Assembly (NCBI RefSeq): GCF_026230105.1 | Contig: NC_079478.1 | Coordinates: 13,469,653 to 13,533,652, forward strand | Reading direction: 5' to 3' | Length of the DNA: 64,000 nt | Source: Diorhabda sublineata | Taxonomy: Eukaryota; Arthropoda; Insecta; Coleoptera; Chrysomelidae | In this document: piece after piece, positions 1-13,900 of the stretch | Numbering within the stretch: the stretch's first letter is position 1 | Layout of the letters: the number at the start of each line of letters is the position of its first letter | The notes under the pieces: generated by a model | Databases searched by the model: none | Told to the model about the DNA's origin: nothing | The model's input: the letters and a program-made list of their open reading frames with translations, nothing else | Program-made: the position numbers and the translations under genes

Positions 1-1374
1 AATAAATCCAATAACCCTGACTCTATAGTAAGCTGAGAATCTGATTTCCGTCCTCCAGCTACGTCAGATCTTAAGGATTATTATTTACTTATACCAAACT
101 TAATAATTTTACGAAGATTTTTTGATAACAATAAAGTTATGGTACTACTTTTTTTTTCCATGTAGCGGTTGGAAATTTACACAACAACTGTGGTGACCCA
201 TTTTTATTTAATTTATTATAACTGAAACAAACAAAAAACTTTAACGTGTATTTGTTTATAATTTCGGTTATAATAGCCTCCCGTAATGCTCAAACTGACC
301 ACTGCGAACGCTTTAGTCGATTTAATTTCGCCTACCATGCCTTCCCTTACAGCGAATAACTTGACGTATGTTTTCTATCTCTACTTTTTCCTTTTTTTTT
401 TGTTCCTTTGCTAAAATATTCAAATTATATTAAGTAATAAAACTCGTGGCCCATATTTTTTTCAGTTACAGTCATTATTCAAAGTAAAAAATCGGTGTGA
501 GGTTCGTGTGTCACGACAAAGTTAAAATTTTATTCCTTAGTCTTAATAAAAAGATACACATCAAAATTTCCATTATGATTTAAATTATATTATTTGATCT
601 TAACCTCGTTTCATTATACGGGAATCTATGTATTTCAAATATTTATAAATCTGTTTAAATTAACGTAATAAAATGTAGGATTCGAGTAAAATACGTTTAA
701 CTATCTATATTTCAAACATTCGCGAATATACATTCAGAGTAGACATTTTTAAATTAAGATAAATAAATCATTATCTAGTCTCTCAACTTATTTAACACTC
801 GTGATCTTTCCAGTCTACTAGCCAAGAATAATAATAACTTGCTACAGAATACAACGTTCGACGACTATACTGGGTGTCTTTTAAGAGTTTGGTTATTGCT
901 TGATGATACACGCAATCCAAGATTTCTAATAAAATTATGTATTTTCTAATGCTACGATTGTATTATTTATATATATCGGGGACACTTTTTGTACACATTC
1001 AATGTATTTAATGCTCATTTCGCGTGTATACTAATTTACACAATTCTATTCGTATAAGAATCATAATATAGTAGATTGGAGGGTTTACTATCGGAGGATG
1101 TGGTTGTTTAGTACAATTTTTTCTTGATTTTTGTCAGTTGTGTCAATGTCATTTATTTCCAATTTTTCACTCTAAAAACGTACATTTGAATATTACAATT
1201 AAGTTTGTAAACGTGAAAAAATTAATTTATTGATCATTGTTGGTTTTGGAGATAGAAACTGATATTTACTGTTCAATGATACATATTTTGACAGAATTTC
1301 TCTCATTTCCAAGTCTACAGTGTCTTTAAATTTGAGGAAATTTAATTAAACTGCTACTGTAAAAAATATTCCCG

Positions 1375-1545
1375 GTTGTGGACGAAATGAACAGCGACAA
1401 ATGAAGATATAGAAAGGCAATAGGCTCAATGTAAAATTATGCGTGCGTAAGCTATCAGCGCATTTAGAGCCGCGATTCCTTACTTTAGACCAGAAACGCA
1501 TTCGAATGAACATTCCAAACAACCCTTAGATTAAGATATATATAG
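1375..1545 (+). mobile_element. Mariner transposase relic
   Basis: A short frame reads LTLDQKRIRMNIP, matching the conserved mariner block before the catalytic region (LLTxDQKxxRMxI). A weaker upstream stretch resembles the preceding ARWVPRLL block. There are no termini and the coding is broken. Confidence 0.5.
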
Positions 1546-2089
1546 ACTCAAACAGAAATCTAGAGTATTTGGACGAAGCCTGATTTGATACACTCGACGT
1601 AGTTGAATATGTCTGTGTTGTTTCTGAAAATAATACCTAAATAAATCCGACAAAAAAAGAAGTGCTTTAAATTATAAATAATTTAATATAAAATGCGAGC
1701 CCATTATCCCATAAAAACTTTAAACCATTGCATCTATTTATGACCAATTTTTTTTTAGAACTACAAAGTATTTTGTTTATTTTTGTTGTTTATTTGTACT
1801 CTTTGACTGCTAAAGACTTGTTTTATATACTATCATCACATTCTGGAATATTTGTTTCTTGGAAATCTCTGATTTGTTGCAAACAAATGTAAAAAATGAA
1901 AAGCTTTTTTTAGAAATTGTCTCTATGAAAGATAATTGAATAAGTCACAAAAAATAAGCAAATAGCGGATGCGTCCATCTAATTTTAGCTTTTACAACAT
2001 ATTAGAACAGGACTGTCTTCACGGTTTATATCAGTAGGCTAGTACGTTATTGCCTAATATAACAGGTGTGTTAGCATAGAAAAAATCCT

Positions 2090-2235
2090 TTTTCTATATA
2101 ATTTGATGGCGATACATCGATTATAGCGGTCATTAAATAGTTCCAAACACTGCTCAGAATCATCAATTTTTTGTTATTTTTGGTCGATTGTGAGCTCGCT
2201 CGACCTCCATTTTGAATAGAGCTTTCGCATATTCA
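2090..2235 (-). mobile_element. Mariner transposase relic (family A)
   Basis: The minus strand reads MRKLYSKW, then LTIDQK and IDDSEQCLELF, then jumps to RYNRCIAI, a C-terminal mariner motif. The first parts match the intact-ended copy at 9921 (VDDSEHCLAMF). It is a fragment with an internal deletion. Confidence 0.6.
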
Positions 2236-4713
2236 AATTCATTTACGATATGATAACTTTAGGGTTGCTTCACTCAAAATGCTGAAAATCAAAAACTAAC
2301 AGTACTACAGCTTTCAAATTCATACATGTGTCTCTCTCTTGAATACTAGTAGTAGTATTTCTAAAAATGTACCCACCTGTAAGGGAGTTTGGTTTAAACA
2401 GGGTACCAGACGTAAACTGAGCCCTTTTTGTACCCTATCCATCCGTTTTTTTTTCTGGCAAATTTCAAAGCAAAAACCGTAAAGCAAAATGAATTCTTTG
2501 CAAATAAAACGAAAGAAAGAAAACAGAGCGATACCATATACTCATCTTCTTCTTTGATAACATGTTCAACACAGTTTTCCAAAGTTTTTGGCGGTCTACT
2601 GCTAGAATCTTAACGAGCTCTACAACCTCTGTACTCAGTTCTGGAGACTGATTACATTTTCATAATTCTGATTTTACGTTTGCTTATATTAACTCCAATG
2701 GATCCAAAATCTGATGCCTCGACAAATGTTTAATTATTTTGTCGTGTGTGGCAAAATATTCATATTTTTGTTTGTAAATACAAATTGAGTTCATAACTAA
2801 ATTTTCTCCTACTCTATTACGAAAATGATCCTTAAAAAATGACTCAAATGTGACAAGATATTTGCAATAAATTTTACATGCTTTTTAAAAGTATAATAAA
2901 CAAACAGCCTCAAAAATTTATTCATTTAATATAAAAGCTAATAACTTCAAATAATTATTCTACTTTATTTTCAGCAGTTTATTTTTCATTTCATAAACAT
3001 TTTGGCAACCGCGTTGATTTGAATGTTGTAACTCATTTATGATTTGAGAATTTTCGTTGCGTAATCAGTTTGGCAATTTTGAAATTTGTGGTCGATGAAC
3101 GAAGTTTCTCGCCATTCTCCAATATTGGCTGGATACCAACAAGGTTAACGCATTCGCCAGATTTACGACGTTAGTCGTTAGTTTTTTTTTTATTTAGCAT
3201 CACATCCAAAAAAGTAAAAACCTATCGTGCCTTTTAGAAAATAGCTCAGTTCTAATTTGTACGATGTAATAGTACAATAAAAATGTGTTATTTTAAAATT
3301 AAAAGGATGTAAATACGAGGTCGACTGAAAAATTTTGTCGCAGGCGAATGTTGGAATTCATCAAGTAAATACTATACTTTATCTACGACTATAACAACAA
3401 TTTTTTTATCGTTACCTATAACAATGCTATAAAGGTTTCATTTATTTTGTTTATTAATAAAACCAACTGTAAAATTTGGGTCATGAATATCGAAAAATTT
3501 ATGTTAACAATATTTTTTTACAGCGCATTTGAGAGATAAAAAAACATTTTTTTTTTGGCCAATAAAAAATACAAAAACCACCAAAAAGTTGCCACCGCCC
3601 TTTGAAGACATTTTAAAGGTTGTTCTAGGTTTGTTCTACTTTGTTTAAAAACGGTATATGGGATGAGTCTGAGAATGACATTTTTGGAGGTGAAAAGAAA
3701 ATCGCTTTTTTGAGTTAAGACCTTATTTTATTCGAATGATATAGGTTGGAAAAAGGCTGAACAACCTTTAAAACTGCTATGTCTCGCAAATAATTTTAAC
3801 GAGTTATTGTAGAAGAAGGCGGAGAAGCCTTGAAAAATCTAAAAAAAAAAATAGAATATGATATCATATAATTGCGATATCTCGAAGCTTTATCAACGTA
3901 GTAATGTTAAATTAACAGGAATCAATAAAAAATACGAAAAATTTGTAGCTTTTTTGTTTCCATTTAGTTGCTGAAACCGCGATTTTGTTGCTTAAGCCGT
4001 TCGCGAAAAATCCCAATTACTCCTAAATTCATATAAAGCTAGCATAAAATATCGAGTCAACTAGTGAACTAAAATTTGTTGCTATAAGTAAGTACTACCG
4101 AAAATTAGAAAAAAAAGACCAAACGAATTTTTTATACTAGCAGTAATTTTCTTGATACTTGTTAACTCCTCGTCTTGTTACAAGGAAAATGGAGAGATTG
4201 TTGCAACATTGAACAATGTTCAAGTGAGCCTAAAGAATAAGCAAAAACGGCCGATCCTTCCGATCAGCAAAACACGTTATTCGGTTTTCTTCGTTCGCGA
4301 GTTATTGTTGTCGATTTTTTTTTTGAAATAATATTTTGGAACAATTAAGAACAAACTTTAAACGGCTAAGATCAACAATTATATTCGCGATAGCTTGTAA
4401 GTATGTTGCTAGAACTACCAAGAACAATGGACAGTATTGAAATTCTGGTTAACAAACTAAAAATAAGGTGGACCCCACTTCCAAGCATTTACCATTAAAA
4501 ATTCTTTATTTCTCTATTTCATCCTTTTATTTCTCATCCAATCAGTTTCTACTTCTGATTTCAATATTTTTTCTACCGTTTTATACTCTGCGTATAGATA
4601 AAATCCATCTAAAATACCTATTTTCAAATCTACATCATGTGCTAAAGTATATTTTTCAAAAGCTTCCTATATATAATAAACAAAATAAAATATGATTACA
4701 TCCTTCATTTCAG

Positions 4714-4963
4714 GCATGTATCGACGACAACCTAGATATGGTGGAGTTTCTTGTGGAAAATGGTGCCGACGTCAACAGAGGAGACAACGAAGGCTGGACC
4801 CCTCTTCACGCTACTGCCAGTTGTGGATTTCTTTCAATCGCCAAATATCTCATCGAAAAAGGTGCACATGTAGCTGCCGTAAATAATGATGGACAATTGG
4901 CAATTGATATTGCCGAGTGTCCAAAGATGGAATCATTGCTCAGGGAGGAGATTGCAGAAAAAG
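4714..4963 (+). CDS. Mbs: MYPT exon: ankyrin repeats (first exon in window)
   Basis: The frame opens after the acceptor TTTCAG and reads ACIDDNLDMVEFLVENGADV, followed by DNEGWTPLHATASCG and GAHVAAVNNDG. This corresponds to the ACIDDN start of the second exon in vertebrate MYPT1. It ends at donor AAAG|GTAACA, leaving one base. The ATG at 4738 is internal and is not the start: the frame continues upstream to the acceptor. Confidence 0.96.
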
Positions 4964-7900
4964 GTAACATTTGAAATATTCATAGAAGTTATTAGTGGGG
5001 TTCTTGTAAAATAATTATTTACTGGTGCATTGCATCATTTACAAAAATGTCTTGACTCAAATGTAAAAAACTATACACATATGCACCCTAACCTAATTTA
5101 AAATATTTTTTATAAATTTCTTGTTAGGATCGTAACTAAAACACACTCTTTATCCCTAATTTTTGGTTAAATGAAAATATGAACCGGTTTTAACTCAAGT
5201 ACAGGTTTTTATAGAGTTGGCATATAATATGATGGTATTAAGATAATTTTATGTTAAACTTAGCAGAGGAAATGGGTTATCATGTAGACTACTGACTTTT
5301 CCTATTTGATTTTTCTCGTGATGGAGACAAATCCATTTTTTTTTAAAATTTTTAATCCAAATTCCAATTCACATAATTGAAATTAAATATTCAAGTTTCA
5401 AATTTAAATTTCCTTAGTACTTAATATCTATTTTATGGATTTCAGTATTTACACTTTATATTTAAAAACATTCATATTCTTTTTAAAAATATTTTGTTTC
5501 AATACTGACATAATTTTCTACAAATTTTTCAGTAATGTTTATCAAAATAACTTAATGTGTCAAATTAACTATTTGTTGATATATTGATATTTATTTTAGG
5601 TATTGATTGTGACGCAGCTCGAAATGAAGAAGAACTTATAATGTTGAGGGATGCCAAAGATTGGTTAGCCACAAAAAGTTCTTTGGTGAATGTTGCGCAC
5701 CCTAAAAATGGAGCCACGGCTTTACATGTAGCATGTGCGAAAGGATACACCGATGTAATAAAGTAAGTGACTCAGTAACAATGAATTGTTTCTCCCAGCT
5801 TATATTTAACAAAAAAAAAACAACGGTTTTCTAGATATTAGGGTTTTAAATGTTATAATTTCAGAATATTGTTACAATGTGGGGCTGATGTTGATGTACA
5901 GGATGTTGATGGTTGGACTCCGTTACATGCTGCTGCGCATTGGGGGCAACAGGAAGCGTGCCAAATTCTGACTGAAAATTTGGCAGATATGGAAGCTAAA
6001 AACTTTGTGGTATTTATCTTTATTTGCAACAATATATTCTAATTTTTTCAATCTGTTTACATATTTTATTAATGAATTTTTAGGGCCAAACAGCATTTGA
6101 CTTGTGTGATACAGATATGTTGTCGACTCTAGAGGATCTGCGGCGGAAACAAAACAAGGAAGATGTTTATAATAGAAGAATATCGAAGAAAAGGACAGAT
6201 ATTAATGATAGAAATTTGGAATCTGAAACACCAAGCAAAGTTAAAAAAGTGGATGCAGATAATGATAATAAAGTTATTGAAAATACAGGTAAGAACCTGT
6301 ATTCCACTCATATATCACATTGGTAGTTATAAGTAATTGTTTACTGAAGGCTTAGAATGTTGTTTCTTTGTTTTATAATTTTTGTTAGATCTAAGGTGGT
6401 ACAACTTATGAGGTATGGAACTTTTTCGTTACAACATTTGCAAATAGCAAATTAATTTTATTAATTAATTAATTTTTGCCTTTTTATTATTCTATATAAA
6501 GTGGCAAGGTATTAAAAAAATGTTGACAAAACACTCTGATACTGCATTTCTAATTTTTGTATTATCTTCTTTTTTTCTTGGACCAATTTGATTATTGCTT
6601 CATTGAATTTATGGAACAATATCATTTGAACTTTTGGCATTAAGTTTTGTCTATTAATTTTCATGAATAAAAACTATATTTTCTAATGTTTTAATGATTT
6701 GGCTTCTCTGAATTAAATTCGGTTGTGATAAATGGGTGAGGTAGAAAGAACTGATATTTTTTCAAAATGGATTTGTATAAAAAGCCAATTAAAAAACTTT
6801 TCACTTTACTTGATATTTCTCTTTAATTATCAGTTTTTTTATTGATTTTAATGACCATTTGGTTTTTTCTTGCGGCAATAAAGATATGGATGTATCAAGC
6901 GAAAGTGAATCGGAATCAGAAACGGAGTCAGAGAGCAGCTCTGAAAGCGAATCAGAAAGCTCCGACGAGGGTAAATGTAATAAATGTGCAGTTACTAAAC
7001 TAATGTATCTAATTTTTAAAATGTTCTTTTTAAATTTGTCTACACACTTTATATGAACCAAATATGTCAAAATTTTTTCGATTATTTTTAACATACAATT
7101 GTCGAATCTATGACAATGTAATGAATTAGATGGCTACAGGAAAGAGAGTTCAATATTTTTTTAGGATGATTCTGTAATTTGATTTATTATAATGACAGTG
7201 ATTTGACAGAATCAAATATATTTACATAATTGGTTTATCTGTTTTGTGGGTTGTACCAAAGTATCACTGTTTGTTCCTTATCGAATTAAGTAATTTATGT
7301 TGTCATTGATCTTAGAATATTTAAGCTGGCAATGTTAAATTCACTACAACATTTACCATCTCAATTTACTTAAATCGATCATAGAAAATAGCAGTAGACT
7401 TTGGAATGTTGTATGTAAAAAACGTATTGTAGATTATTGAAAGTTACTAACATAATAATAATTGCATAAATACATCTATTTTAGTGTGTTTGAGGACAAA
7501 AGACGTCTAAAAAATTGTCATTTATAAATATTTGTAAACATATATGAATATAAATACTAAAATTAATAACATATTTAATGAAATGTTAACTATTTTAATT
7601 AATTTGGAATTTTTTAATTCAGCAAATTTTAAATAATGTTTTCCTTGATAAATCTTCACGAATTTAGGTCTCTTTTTAAGTAATTGAGTTTAAAAACACA
7701 GGTAAAGATTAACGTTTTGATGTATTTCGGTCTTTACAAAATATGACTTTGCATAATTATATTAATATATAGATCACCTATAACATAAATATCAAATTAA
7801 AAATTTCCTTTAACCACAAAAAATAATTTTTTCTTGTTTGTTACATTTCAAAAATATGCAAATAGATCTATAAATTTTACACAAATTGTTTAGGTCTTTA

Positions 7901-10900
7901 TGTAGGTATGTTTGTTAATGCAATTTTAGTTTTCTTTATCATGGTGATGACCTTTCAATCTACTTTCTAAATTCTGAGATGTCTGCCCCATGTAAACAGC
8001 GACACAATCGTACTTCTTTTATTTTTGGGTGCTCTAGTATTTAGTTGAGTGAAATATTTCCATAATATATTATGTCCTTTATAATTTGTATTAATATATT
8101 TATTGAAATAATTGGTTAGTTGTTGGAAAAATTCTTGTATATATAGCAAGGAAACATGTCTTAAGTTTTTTCCTAAATTTTTGTGTTTTTCTTTGTTGGG
8201 ACCATCCTCATATACCAATAAATGAAACTGAAAATATATGTCAATGAATTCTTATCTAGCCTTATCCTTAAGATATTTAAACTTCAATTCACGTCATCTT
8301 ATGTCTCAAAAAAAGTCAGTGATTATTAATGTTTTAATTCAAAATACTTGAAACTAAATACAAAAAAAAAATTTTGGAAATGATTCATATACTTAAAATT
8401 TGAAAATATCTTAATGATTAAAGTAAAGTAAAATTATAAATCTATTTTGTAAATTTCAACGTAACTAAACTCCTGGACAAAATTAACGCACCACTTTATT
8501 TAATTTATTGAATTAAATATTTACAATATAAACACAAAATAAAACATTAAGTTACATTAAAATAATTATAGCTTTCCTTTTGCAAATGATCTGATTTTGT
8601 CCAAATTGAGCTGATAATATCAACTCACCTGTTCTCACTTTGATATGGTGGCTCAAATGGAATAACAAACTGAGAAATTCATACAGTTCATCGTATTCTA
8701 ACCAAAAATGCACTTGTCAATACAAAGTGAAATCAAAATGAAATCGCAAATCTTAACTACGATGTTAATCATTAGGCACTAATCAAACATAACCTTAATT
8801 TGCCTTAATTTTTCCATAAAAGTTTATTTTTGCTGGAAATGCATAGATAAGCTATCTTACCTCCAAATTGAGAATAAAAAAAGTAAAAGAGAATAAATGC
8901 ATATAAGTCAACCCTAATACCGCGTAGGCCCATCTCTGCTTGTTACCACTGCATTCATGCGTCGCGGCATGCTTGACATTGAAAGCTTGAGGTATATTCT
9001 CCCAATTCTCTTTTGAAGATAGTCCCATAGATCATCTATAGGATTCATATCCGTACTGTTAGGTGACCTCGCGGTGACCTGTCTAGCCACATAGGGACTG
9101 TATAAATAAAAATAAAAACTTTGTCCCAACAAACGTAGTAAAAGGCATTACATGGTCGACAATAATGTTGTCTGAAGAATATTGGGCATTCATAGACCTT
9201 GTGCATATAGGGACAAATTTTATAGGAGCATTGAAGCAAACTCCTCCACAAAACATTTTAAATCCACCACCAAAAAGCACTTTAGGAGAAATATTTCAGC
9301 TGGCAAACCTTTCTCTTTGCCTTCACCAGACACGCTCACGTCTGGAGCTTTAAGGCTAACACCAGTTTCATAGGAGAACAGAACACGTTGCCAATCATTG
9401 ATGGTCAAATTCTGATGTAGTCGATAGTAGTTTGATATTTATGCAGCAGGTGATATATCGAATCATATATTTAAACATTAAACGATTTTTCTATAGACCT
9501 AAAATCAACATATATTATTGTTTACTAATTGCGATAAATATTTAACAATATTGTCATAACTTGTTTTTAAGTAAATCTGTGTTTGCACTATAAAAGCTCA
9601 TAAGTATCAATGAATATCAGTTTTGAATTATAGTGAGAAATAGTTTAGGATTATTTTAAACTTGAACATTTCTCGAAATCCTGCTATTAGTGATAAAAAG
9701 AACAGACTATAATATTAATAATAATAAAAATATGTTAACATCATTTCAAAGAAATATTAATATTTATATTGATTTATTTAAATAGCTAGAGAAGAAAGGC
9801 AAGGATCTAGTTTTTTTTTGTTCGGAATCACGAGGGAGAGATCCATAGTTTCATTGAAGTTTTTCCGTAATTAATATTCAAAAGTTCTAAATTATCTAAA
9901 GGTGATTATATAATATATAACATCACTCAATAAGTCGTGTGAATTTTTGAAAGACTATGTGTAAAATTTAATGACATTTCGATTAGTCAGAAAAAAGTTA
10001 CAGCTGTTTAAGTGAAGCTATTTTTATTATTTTTATAACAATGGGCTCAAAACAATTTCATGTGTTAATTTAAGATCGCTTCTTGATGAGAAAAAATACT
10101 GTACAAGCTCTGCCATGGCTTTAAAAGTTTTATCCAGATTCTGCTCCATTGAAAAGAACCTGAATTTAAACATTTAAACAAAACTTTACAAATTGGTTAT
10201 AACTAATCATAAATTAAAATTGTATGAGATAACTGAAGCCGTAAAGATATCAGAAAACAGTTTGTTAGAATTATGTATGAACATTTGATCATGAGAAATC
10301 TTTTTTCAAATTGGGTGCCGCGTTTACTCGCAGTCGATCAAAAACAACATGTGGATGATTCAGAGCATTGTTTGGCCATGTTTACACATAATAAATCAGA
10401 TTTTTTGCGTCGATGTGTGTCTATGGATGAATCGTGGATCCATAATTTCACTCCGGAATCAAAATCAAACTTACAACAGTAAGCTGGGAATGTTATAGCT
10501 TCAGTATTTTGGGATGCGCTTTCCCCATCTATCTCCAAAAGGGAGAGACAATCAATATTGAATACTACATAGAGTTGTAGGATCCGTTTGAATGCAAAAA
10601 TCGAGGAAAATCGGCATCATATGTCAAAGAAAAAGTCAAGACATTGCACCGATTCACAAATAGATGGCAACGATGGTTAAATTGAACGAATTCCACTTCA
10701 AATTGCTTCCTCATCTACCTTATAGTTGAGATCTGGCCCCTAGTGACTACTGAGCAATTCGCTCATCTCAAAAAAATGCTTGCCGGTAAGAAATTCAGCT
10801 CAAATGAAGAAGCAATTTCTGAAACTGAATCCTATTTTGAAGCAAAAGAAAAATCCTTCTATAAGTATGGCATCGATAAGTTAGAGAATCATTGGAATGA

Positions 10901-13900
10901 TTGTATTGCTATTGATGAATAAAATCGATTATTGGCAAAAAATGTGTTTTTTTAGTTAGTCACACGTCTTATTGAGTGATGAGTTAGTTTATAAAGAGAG
11001 TAAATGTATGTTAGTTGTATGAGCTATTAATGAATTGAGGGAGAAATTTTTGAACTTTGAATTAATTATTAATGATATAAAAATATTATGATCACCATGT
11101 TTAGGCAAATGATTATACTAATTTGGAACTGTTTCTTATAATACACATATATTTACATGTGTTGATTGTTATTTTAGATTTTAGTTTGAACGTTTTACAG
11201 AAAAGAAGAATAAAATCAATGCTATCAGTGGAAGTAATGAAATTACAACGAATGCAGTTGTGCCTAAGAAAATCGTTGACGACAAAGAGGAAATCACATC
11301 TAGAAGAAAAATTACGAAACAGAATTCGGATCTTAGTCCTACTAAAATTAATAGTAAGTGTCTTTAAATAGTTTAAATGTGCGTTTCTGTTAGTCATTCA
11401 TTGATATTTATATTCTGTTGGAATAAAAATTTCTGAAAATAATTTATATGATTTATACGCAATATTTTGAAAAGATTTTTGAAATAAAGTAAAAAAAAAT
11501 TAAAACTCTTTCTGGGATTGTCTAGAAAAATTAAACGAGCTAGGCAAGAAAAATAAAGCTACCTTACAATGAATTCCGGGACACACCGGAGCAAAGGGAA
11601 ATGAAATATCAGATAAGATCACTAAAGCGAGGGCAGATAATTCCTTTATAGGACCTGAACCCTTCTGTGGTATCAACTACAGAACAATGGAAAAAAAAAC
11701 AGAGGAAAAGAAAGTAGATGGGAGCAAAACCAATTATTGGGACAACCTATAGGGGCTGAGACAGGCAGAATGTATCAACGTGAGTAAGAACAATCTAGGA
11801 ATAATAACACGAGTTCTATCAGGGCACTATCGCCTCAACAAACACCTGAAGTCGTTAGACCTAGCAGATAATGTGGCGTTGCACAGAGAACGAAACCTCG
11901 ATCCACATTCTCTCGAAATGTGAAACACTAACAAACTAGACTTTTTAAAAGGAGTGGGATTAACGGATCAGCTGTTAACACTGGGTTATCCAGTATCGCA
12001 GCAACAATAGATCCTTTGTGTCGCAGTGTATATGATACCCCAAAATCCATACATACATAACACTAAAAATGAGTTCTTTTGAAAATGTATGATTTAAATC
12101 ATACTATATTTATCTTGACTTACTCAAATACGCTAACTTGTGGTATTTATTTTTCAGATATGGCGAATTCAGTTGAAAATTCAAAGAGTGAACCTGAAAT
12201 TACTCCAAGAAGACCTCCTATCGTACAAAACGAAAAATTGTAAGCCATGTTTATTACTGGAGTTATGTTAGAGTTGACTAATTAGAGTAATTCGTAATTT
12301 ATCAAAAATAGATAGAAATACGATTTCACTTATCTCATTATCAGAGCTTCTCAGACTATTTGATATGTGACTGAAATAAAAATATTCCTTACAGAAAAAC
12401 AAGTGACACAGTACTCATTTCCTAAATGTCTTTTAAAATTGAATTTGAAATGCAAAAAAATTGAATTTGAAGGCTTACCAAGCTTTACTTCTTTGGATAT
12501 TATTGACCATTCAGGTAGACTGGTCAAAAGGAAGGCCCTTAAATAGGTTTTAAAAGGGTTATAATCATGAAGTCGACTTCATTGATTGCCCAGGGACAAT
12601 AAATAAATCAGAAGTGACTACTGTGCCACAGTATGTGAACAAAGGAATATTCAAAATGTTTGAAAAAAACGTAACAAGCCGAATGGTACGTTGTAGACTA
12701 GTGATATCCATTTTTTTTTTGAAAATTTGATAATTTTGTCACATACATATCTTTAAAACTTAAACAAGTTATAATTCCACTTTAATCTTTGGTCAAACGG
12801 GACAAATGTTTATTATTTAAATTTTTCTAAGGAAAACTGTCGATTTGTGTGATGGATTTGAAATAATCTCATCCCCATCTGCTGATTATCTTGAAAAGTA
12901 ACTTGTAAAAACCCAAAATTTTTAGAAAACTTGTTTGTTTGCAAAATTAAATTTTAGAAATAAAAATTTTCCAACCATTTATATAATTAGAACAATTTTA
13001 TAAATTAAATTAACATTTGGATTAATTGGAAAATTGCAAAAGATATCTGGGTTTATCAGTTTTGTAATGCTATGATTTGTCATTGGCAGATAGAGTTCTT
13101 GGAAAGTTTTGGTGATGAAAGATGACGTGCAACATAACAATTGAAGCATATATTTAATGAATTTTCTTTTCACTAGGTCTTCCAAAAAAGAAGAAAAGGA
13201 GATACCAATTAGTACAACAACAATTACAAATACCACAACCAACATATCACAAGAAAAAACCTCACCATTATCTAGTCCTCAGCCGACTAGTAACAGTCCG
13301 CAGTTTATAAGAAGGTACGGTTCAAATTTAATTAATTTTACAGTTAACTATTTTTATATGTTGAAGAAAATTTAATTCATATAACAAACTAACAAGAGCC
13401 TTACGAGCTATTTATGGAAATTGTTTCTAAAAATAATACATATCTGGATATATAAACTGTCTGCAAAATTGAAACACAACCAGCCCATACTTAATCATTT
13501 AACGTGGGATCACTAGTGATCAAAAATAATGACAAATCAATGGAAGTGAGAGAAAGTGTGAAAGCCGGGAATAGATCATACTCCGGTTTCCAACGACTAC
13601 TAAAGTCACATTTACTGAATTGAAGAACGAAAAAGCGGATTTATCGCGTAATTCTCCGCCCAGTTGTCATGTGCCCGAGCGAGACACGTGGGAGTGAACG
13701 ATCTTATGCCGAATATATGGACCAGTGTGCGAGTAGAATGTGTGGAGGAGCCATACAAACACCGAGCTCCTTGAACACCTCAGCCTGGTGACAGAAGTTA
13801 AGAGGGCCAGAATCAGAAGGCTAGGCCACTTGGAGCAGAAACTCGAGGGCTGGCGACCGCGCGAACGATGGGTGGATGATGTCGAAGAGGATCTTCGGGA

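Larger units (their letters stand above)
1..4713. other. Upstream MYPT intron sequence
   Basis: The first recognisable exon starts at 4714 and needs an upstream exon ending in phase 0. I searched by eye for the family's first exon (PP1-binding motif, TANVDGLTALHQ-like block) and did not see it, so it lies upstream. Apart from two mariner relics, this AT-rich stretch shows nothing I can name. Confidence 0.6.

Noticed and set aside
6859..7056. 65-codon frame from ATG 6859
   Set aside because: The first eight codons are intronic; the real exon is 6884-6970, set by phase with 6288, and the tail beyond 6970 is intron.
11123..11397. Two longer open frames over the exon at 11201
   Set aside because: They are shadows: the frame that fits phase and gives a balanced protein is a third one, EKKNKINAISG.
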